NCBI GenBank assembly: GCA_964542855.1
Contig: CAZIWJ010000050.1
Span: 1-18,355, forward strand
Direction of reading: 5' to 3'
Source of the DNA: CAZIWJ01 sp964542855
GTDB lineage: Bacteria; Bacteroidota; Bacteroidia; Cytophagales; Cyclobacteriaceae
Length of the DNA: 18,355 nt
Shown: positions 16,291-18,355 of the stretch, one piece after another
Layout of the letters: the number at the start of each line of letters is the position of its first letter
How positions within the stretch are numbered: position 1 is the first letter of the stretch
Program-made: the position numbers and the translations under genes
The notes under the pieces: model-generated
The model's database searches: none
The model's input: the letters and a program-made list of their open reading frames with translations, nothing else
Told to the model about the DNA's origin: nothing

Positions 16291-16990
16291 TTTGTAAGAA
16301 TCGATTGTTTAAAACTGTGTTTATAATGCGCTCCTTCACGAAGGAGCTGTAAATTTCCGTTCCGGCCGCCTTCAGCACTTTAATATTTTCCAGTTCCGCC
16401 ACCAGGGTTTTATAGAGCATATTGGGTGTTGACGACCAGGCAAACGGAATGTATTCTTTAGCCTCCAGTGTAGTACCCAGGAGTTCGTTTAAACTCGTTA
16501 GCACGTAATCGCTGCAGTTCCAGCGCCGGGGGTTGAAGTAATCATGCTCCTTTTGCAGTTGGTAAACTATCTGCTTCAATTTGTAATCCTGGGCAGGAGA
16601 AGTTTTTATTTTAAGGAGCGCATCGCACGGATACTCGTACGCGTGGGGTAAGCCGGTCGACAACAACACATCCGGGGTAATCCGGGCTTCGGATGAGGCA
16701 CGGGGCAGGTTGTAGTACCGCGGTTCCAGGTTGGTATCGTACTCGGTAAGATGAATATCCGGAGGGCCCCATAAATCAGTGTAGCTCAGGCTGTGGGCTT
16801 TTACGGTATCGGTAACCGCCGTTACCTCACCGCCCTGTTCCACGTCGTCGATGTATATTTTATAATTATCCCAGGCCAGCCCCACGTGGCCGGTGAGCCC
16901 ATCTTTAGTGGTATAAATTACCACGTAGATATCGGCGTAAGCCAGGCCGGACAGCCACATGAGCAACAGGAAAATCATTCCTTTTTTCAT
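16274..16990 (-). CDS. Secreted circularly permuted NlpC/P60 (papain-like) protein
   Basis: A 238-residue protein with signal peptide (core 'MIFLLLMWLSGL', cleavage near AYAD). H35 in 'GLTGHVGLAW' and C159 in 'RRWNCSDYVLTSLNELLG' match the His-first, Cys-later order of permuted NlpC/P60-like enzymes (YiiX/YaeF, LRAT and DUF4105 types). In these a 'G-H-V-G/A' strand carries His and an 'N-C' helix start carries the nucleophile. Family members cleave peptide, amide or ester bonds, some in peptidoglycan or lipids. Here the substrate is unknown. A C-terminal helical region of about 60 residues follows the Cys helix. The start overlaps the 224-residue gene by four bases (ATGA), so expression is tightly coupled to the YYLP genes. 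Confidence 0.78.
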   Translation of the reverse strand: MKKGMIFLLLMWLSGLAYADIYVVIYTTKDGLTGHVGLAWDNYKIYIDDVEQGGEVTAVTDTVKAHSLSYTDLWGPPDIHLTEYDTNLEPRYYNLPRASSEARITPDVLLSTGLPHAYEYPCDALLKIKTSPAQDYKLKQIVYQLQKEHDYFNPRRWNCSDYVLTSLNELLGTTLEAKEYIPFAWSSTPNMLYKTLVAELENIKVLKAAGTEIYSSFVKERIINTVLNNRFLQNENNH

Positions 16991-17661
16991 AGCTGTTGGT
17001 TTAGCAGGTTGAAAATTTCTGAAAAACGTAAACTCACTATCTTTTCTTTTTCTTTTAATCCGCCCTGCCGGGTGGTTAAATTGTAGCGATAAGATGCCGT
17101 AAGGCGGGTGGTTACCTGGTCGGGGTTGGCCAGCCCTTTTTCCAGCACATCTATGTCTTCTTCCCTGAAGCGAAAGGAAAGGGCCATTTTTGAGCCCGGA
17201 GTGTAAGGGGCCTTCGGCATGGCATTCACCCGCATGGCCAGCAGGCGGGTAAGGTCATCGCTGCCGGTTATAAAGGTATTGCCACTGGTGGTAACGGTTG
17301 CCGGCCCCATCACCCGGGCGGTAGAATCTACCTGTGCTTTCAGGTAGCGGGTAATTTTTTCTTCCTCCCCGGCAGAAATCCCCCACAAGGCCAGCACGTG
17401 CAGGATGCCCCCGGTTGTTTTGCTATTATCGTCGTTCTTCCAGGTTAATAATGATAATTCGGGCACGCCACCGGGTTTCCGGGCAATGTAAAATTCGTTA
17501 GGAATATAGTAGTAGCAACTTTCGCAGGATTTCCCGGCGTACAATTCGGTTTGCTGACCAGAATCGTGGGTATAAACAACCCGGGTTTCGGCCAGCATAG
17601 CCTGTCCGGCCAGGGGTACCGGAAAAGAGAGCGTGAGTAATATGGTTAGTATCCTATTCAT
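16987..17661 (-). CDS. Short secreted YYLP-module protein (N-terminal module only)
   Basis: A 224-residue protein. Signal peptide (ends PLAGQ), then C46-E-S-C49 immediately before 'YYYIPNEFYIA' (50-60). 'GGVPELSLLTW', 'GGILHVLALWGISAGE' with helix, 'RVMGPATV', and a strand 'TRLTASYRYNL' matching the 'SVSF' block of the paralogs follow. It ends where the long paralogs begin their linker, so it is a free-standing N-terminal module. The start overlaps the upstream gene by 8 bases and the end overlaps the papain-like gene by 4. Its CxxC sits in a different place from that of the long paralogs. Confidence 0.87.
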   Translation of the reverse strand: MNRILTILLTLSFPVPLAGQAMLAETRVVYTHDSGQQTELYAGKSCESCYYYIPNEFYIARKPGGVPELSLLTWKNDDNSKTTGGILHVLALWGISAGEEEKITRYLKAQVDSTARVMGPATVTTSGNTFITGSDDLTRLLAMRVNAMPKAPYTPGSKMALSFRFREEDIDVLEKGLANPDQVTTRLTASYRYNLTTRQGGLKEKEKIVSLRFSEIFNLLNQQL

Positions 17662-18355
17662 CGTTCAGGCCGATAGCTTCCGGTAGTTCGTCGTAGAGAA
17701 TCACACCAAATTCATCCTTGCTTTGCCGGGTGGTTTTTTCTCCCGAGCGGTAAATCCAGGTCAGCTTATAATCCACGGCATTCACTTCCCTGGGAAGAAG
17801 GGCTTCCAGTACCGGTTCATCATCGCGGTCGGTGCGGATGAGCACCCTTTCCGACTTAATTTTCCCAAAAAACGGGTATTCAATTTCTACCGAAACGGCC
17901 AGGATTCCTTCATCTTTCAACCGCTTACGATCGCCAAACAGCTCTATCTTATGGTATTTATAGGGCGTGTAAAGATTAATAATGGGGCTGTTGCCGGGTT
18001 GGAAACCGGTATGATACCCCCCATTATTTTTAAACTGCCAGTTCAGGGCATATTCGTAATCCAGCCATTGGATCCGGTCCAGGTCATTCTTATTCAGGTA
18101 GCTGAAGCCGGTAGTTCCCTTGTACTGGTTAAGAGTTTCACTGTTCAGCACCAACTCTTTTAGGGTGTATTCCCCGTTTTGGTGTTCTTTTTTCAGCGTA
18201 ATGCTTACGCTGTTTATCATTTCGTTGAATTCTTCTCTGATGTTACCGTCGAGGTTCACCAGCACTTCCCGCTGTTTAAAAGTAGGATCGTCGATGGTAG
18301 TTTTCCGGAAAATCTGCAGGTTGTCTTTATACTCTTTCCACAGGTTGCCGATGTT
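17654..18355 (-). CDS. YYLP-family protein, C-terminal module (5' end beyond window)
   Basis: The last 233 residues of a gene that enters from the right edge. The frame is open from 18355; the GTG at 18265 is an internal Val, because residues before it ('TIDDPTFKQRE') already match 'VNLDDPFYKQREL' of the paralogs. It continues with 'VLVNLDGN', 'ITLKKEHQNGEYTLKEL', 'WLDYEYALNWQF' and a terminal hairpin 'ILYDELPE', all as in subfamily A C-terminal modules. No Cys pair is seen in the visible part. It is very likely a full-length A member whose YYLP motif lies off the window. Cluster genes probably continue to the right. Confidence 0.85.
   Translation of the reverse strand, partial: NIGNLWKEYKDNLQIFRKTTIDDPTFKQREVLVNLDGNIREEFNEMINSVSITLKKEHQNGEYTLKELVLNSETLNQYKGTTGFSYLNKNDLDRIQWLDYEYALNWQFKNNGGYHTGFQPGNSPIINLYTPYKYHKIELFGDRKRLKDEGILAVSVEIEYPFFGKIKSERVLIRTDRDDEPVLEALLPREVNAVDYKLTWIYRSGEKTTRQSKDEFGVILYDELPEAIGLNDE

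Noticed and set aside
16987..18355. The 224-residue gene and the cut gene as two pieces of one broken gene
   Set aside because: In transcription order the C-terminal module comes first and the N-terminal module second, each with its own proper end. A signal peptide starts the second, so they are separate genes.
3036..18355. Type IX secretion C-terminal sorting domains on cluster proteins
   Set aside because: No C-terminus shows the usual 'PNP...G.Y.V...G....K' pattern. Endings are short beta hairpins or helices, so export beyond the periplasm is not supported by sequence.

Overview
The window looks like Bacteroidota DNA. The signal peptides typically end in Ala-Gln, Shine-Dalgarno sequences are absent or weak, two weak promoter candidates resemble the Bacteroidota consensus, and G+C is intermediate, near 50% in most genes. 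A run of exactly 100 N (10043-10142) shows it is a draft scaffold. No RNA gene, transposase, integrase or CRISPR array was seen.

Left part, plus strand (1-2936): a degenerate array of 21-bp repeats at the edge (7-124), a gene-poor stretch, then a serine beta-lactamase-fold hydrolase lipoprotein (506-2107) and a small sulfotransferase-like protein (2226-2936). These genes look like unrelated accessory cargo and converge on the main cluster.

Main cluster, minus strand (18355 down to 3036): eleven genes in one direction, the first cut by the window end. From 18355 to 9284 they are packed with overlaps of 1-17 bases or gaps of 2-13 bases, as in one operon. A 180-base gap holding a strong GC-rich hairpin separates a second block (9103-4815), and a 320-base gap separates the last gene (4493-3036). 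All ten complete genes encode a signal peptide. Seven of them share an N-terminal module, here called the YYLP module: an aromatic 'YYYLP'-like motif, a 'G-x-P-x-F' strand, a Gly-rich turn, a strand, 'L-T/S', an amphipathic helix, then often 'GP' or 'PLP'. The cut gene at the right edge carries the matching C-terminal module, so it is probably an eighth member. The members fall into two subfamilies. A comprises the 664-, 641-, about 571-, 485- and 224-residue proteins and the cut one. B comprises the 477- and 759-residue proteins; the latter adds three N-terminal repeats resembling DUF7452.

Among the paralogs sit two putative secreted hydrolases, a circularly permuted NlpC/P60 (papain-like) protein with His35/Cys159 and a zinc-metallopeptidase-like protein with an HELTH motif, plus a small secreted beta-rich protein. 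I do not recognise this gene set as a named system. The simplest reading, which is inference, is an envelope or exported multi-subunit assembly built from paralogous beta-sandwich proteins, with a peptidase and an amidase that process it or remodel the wall.
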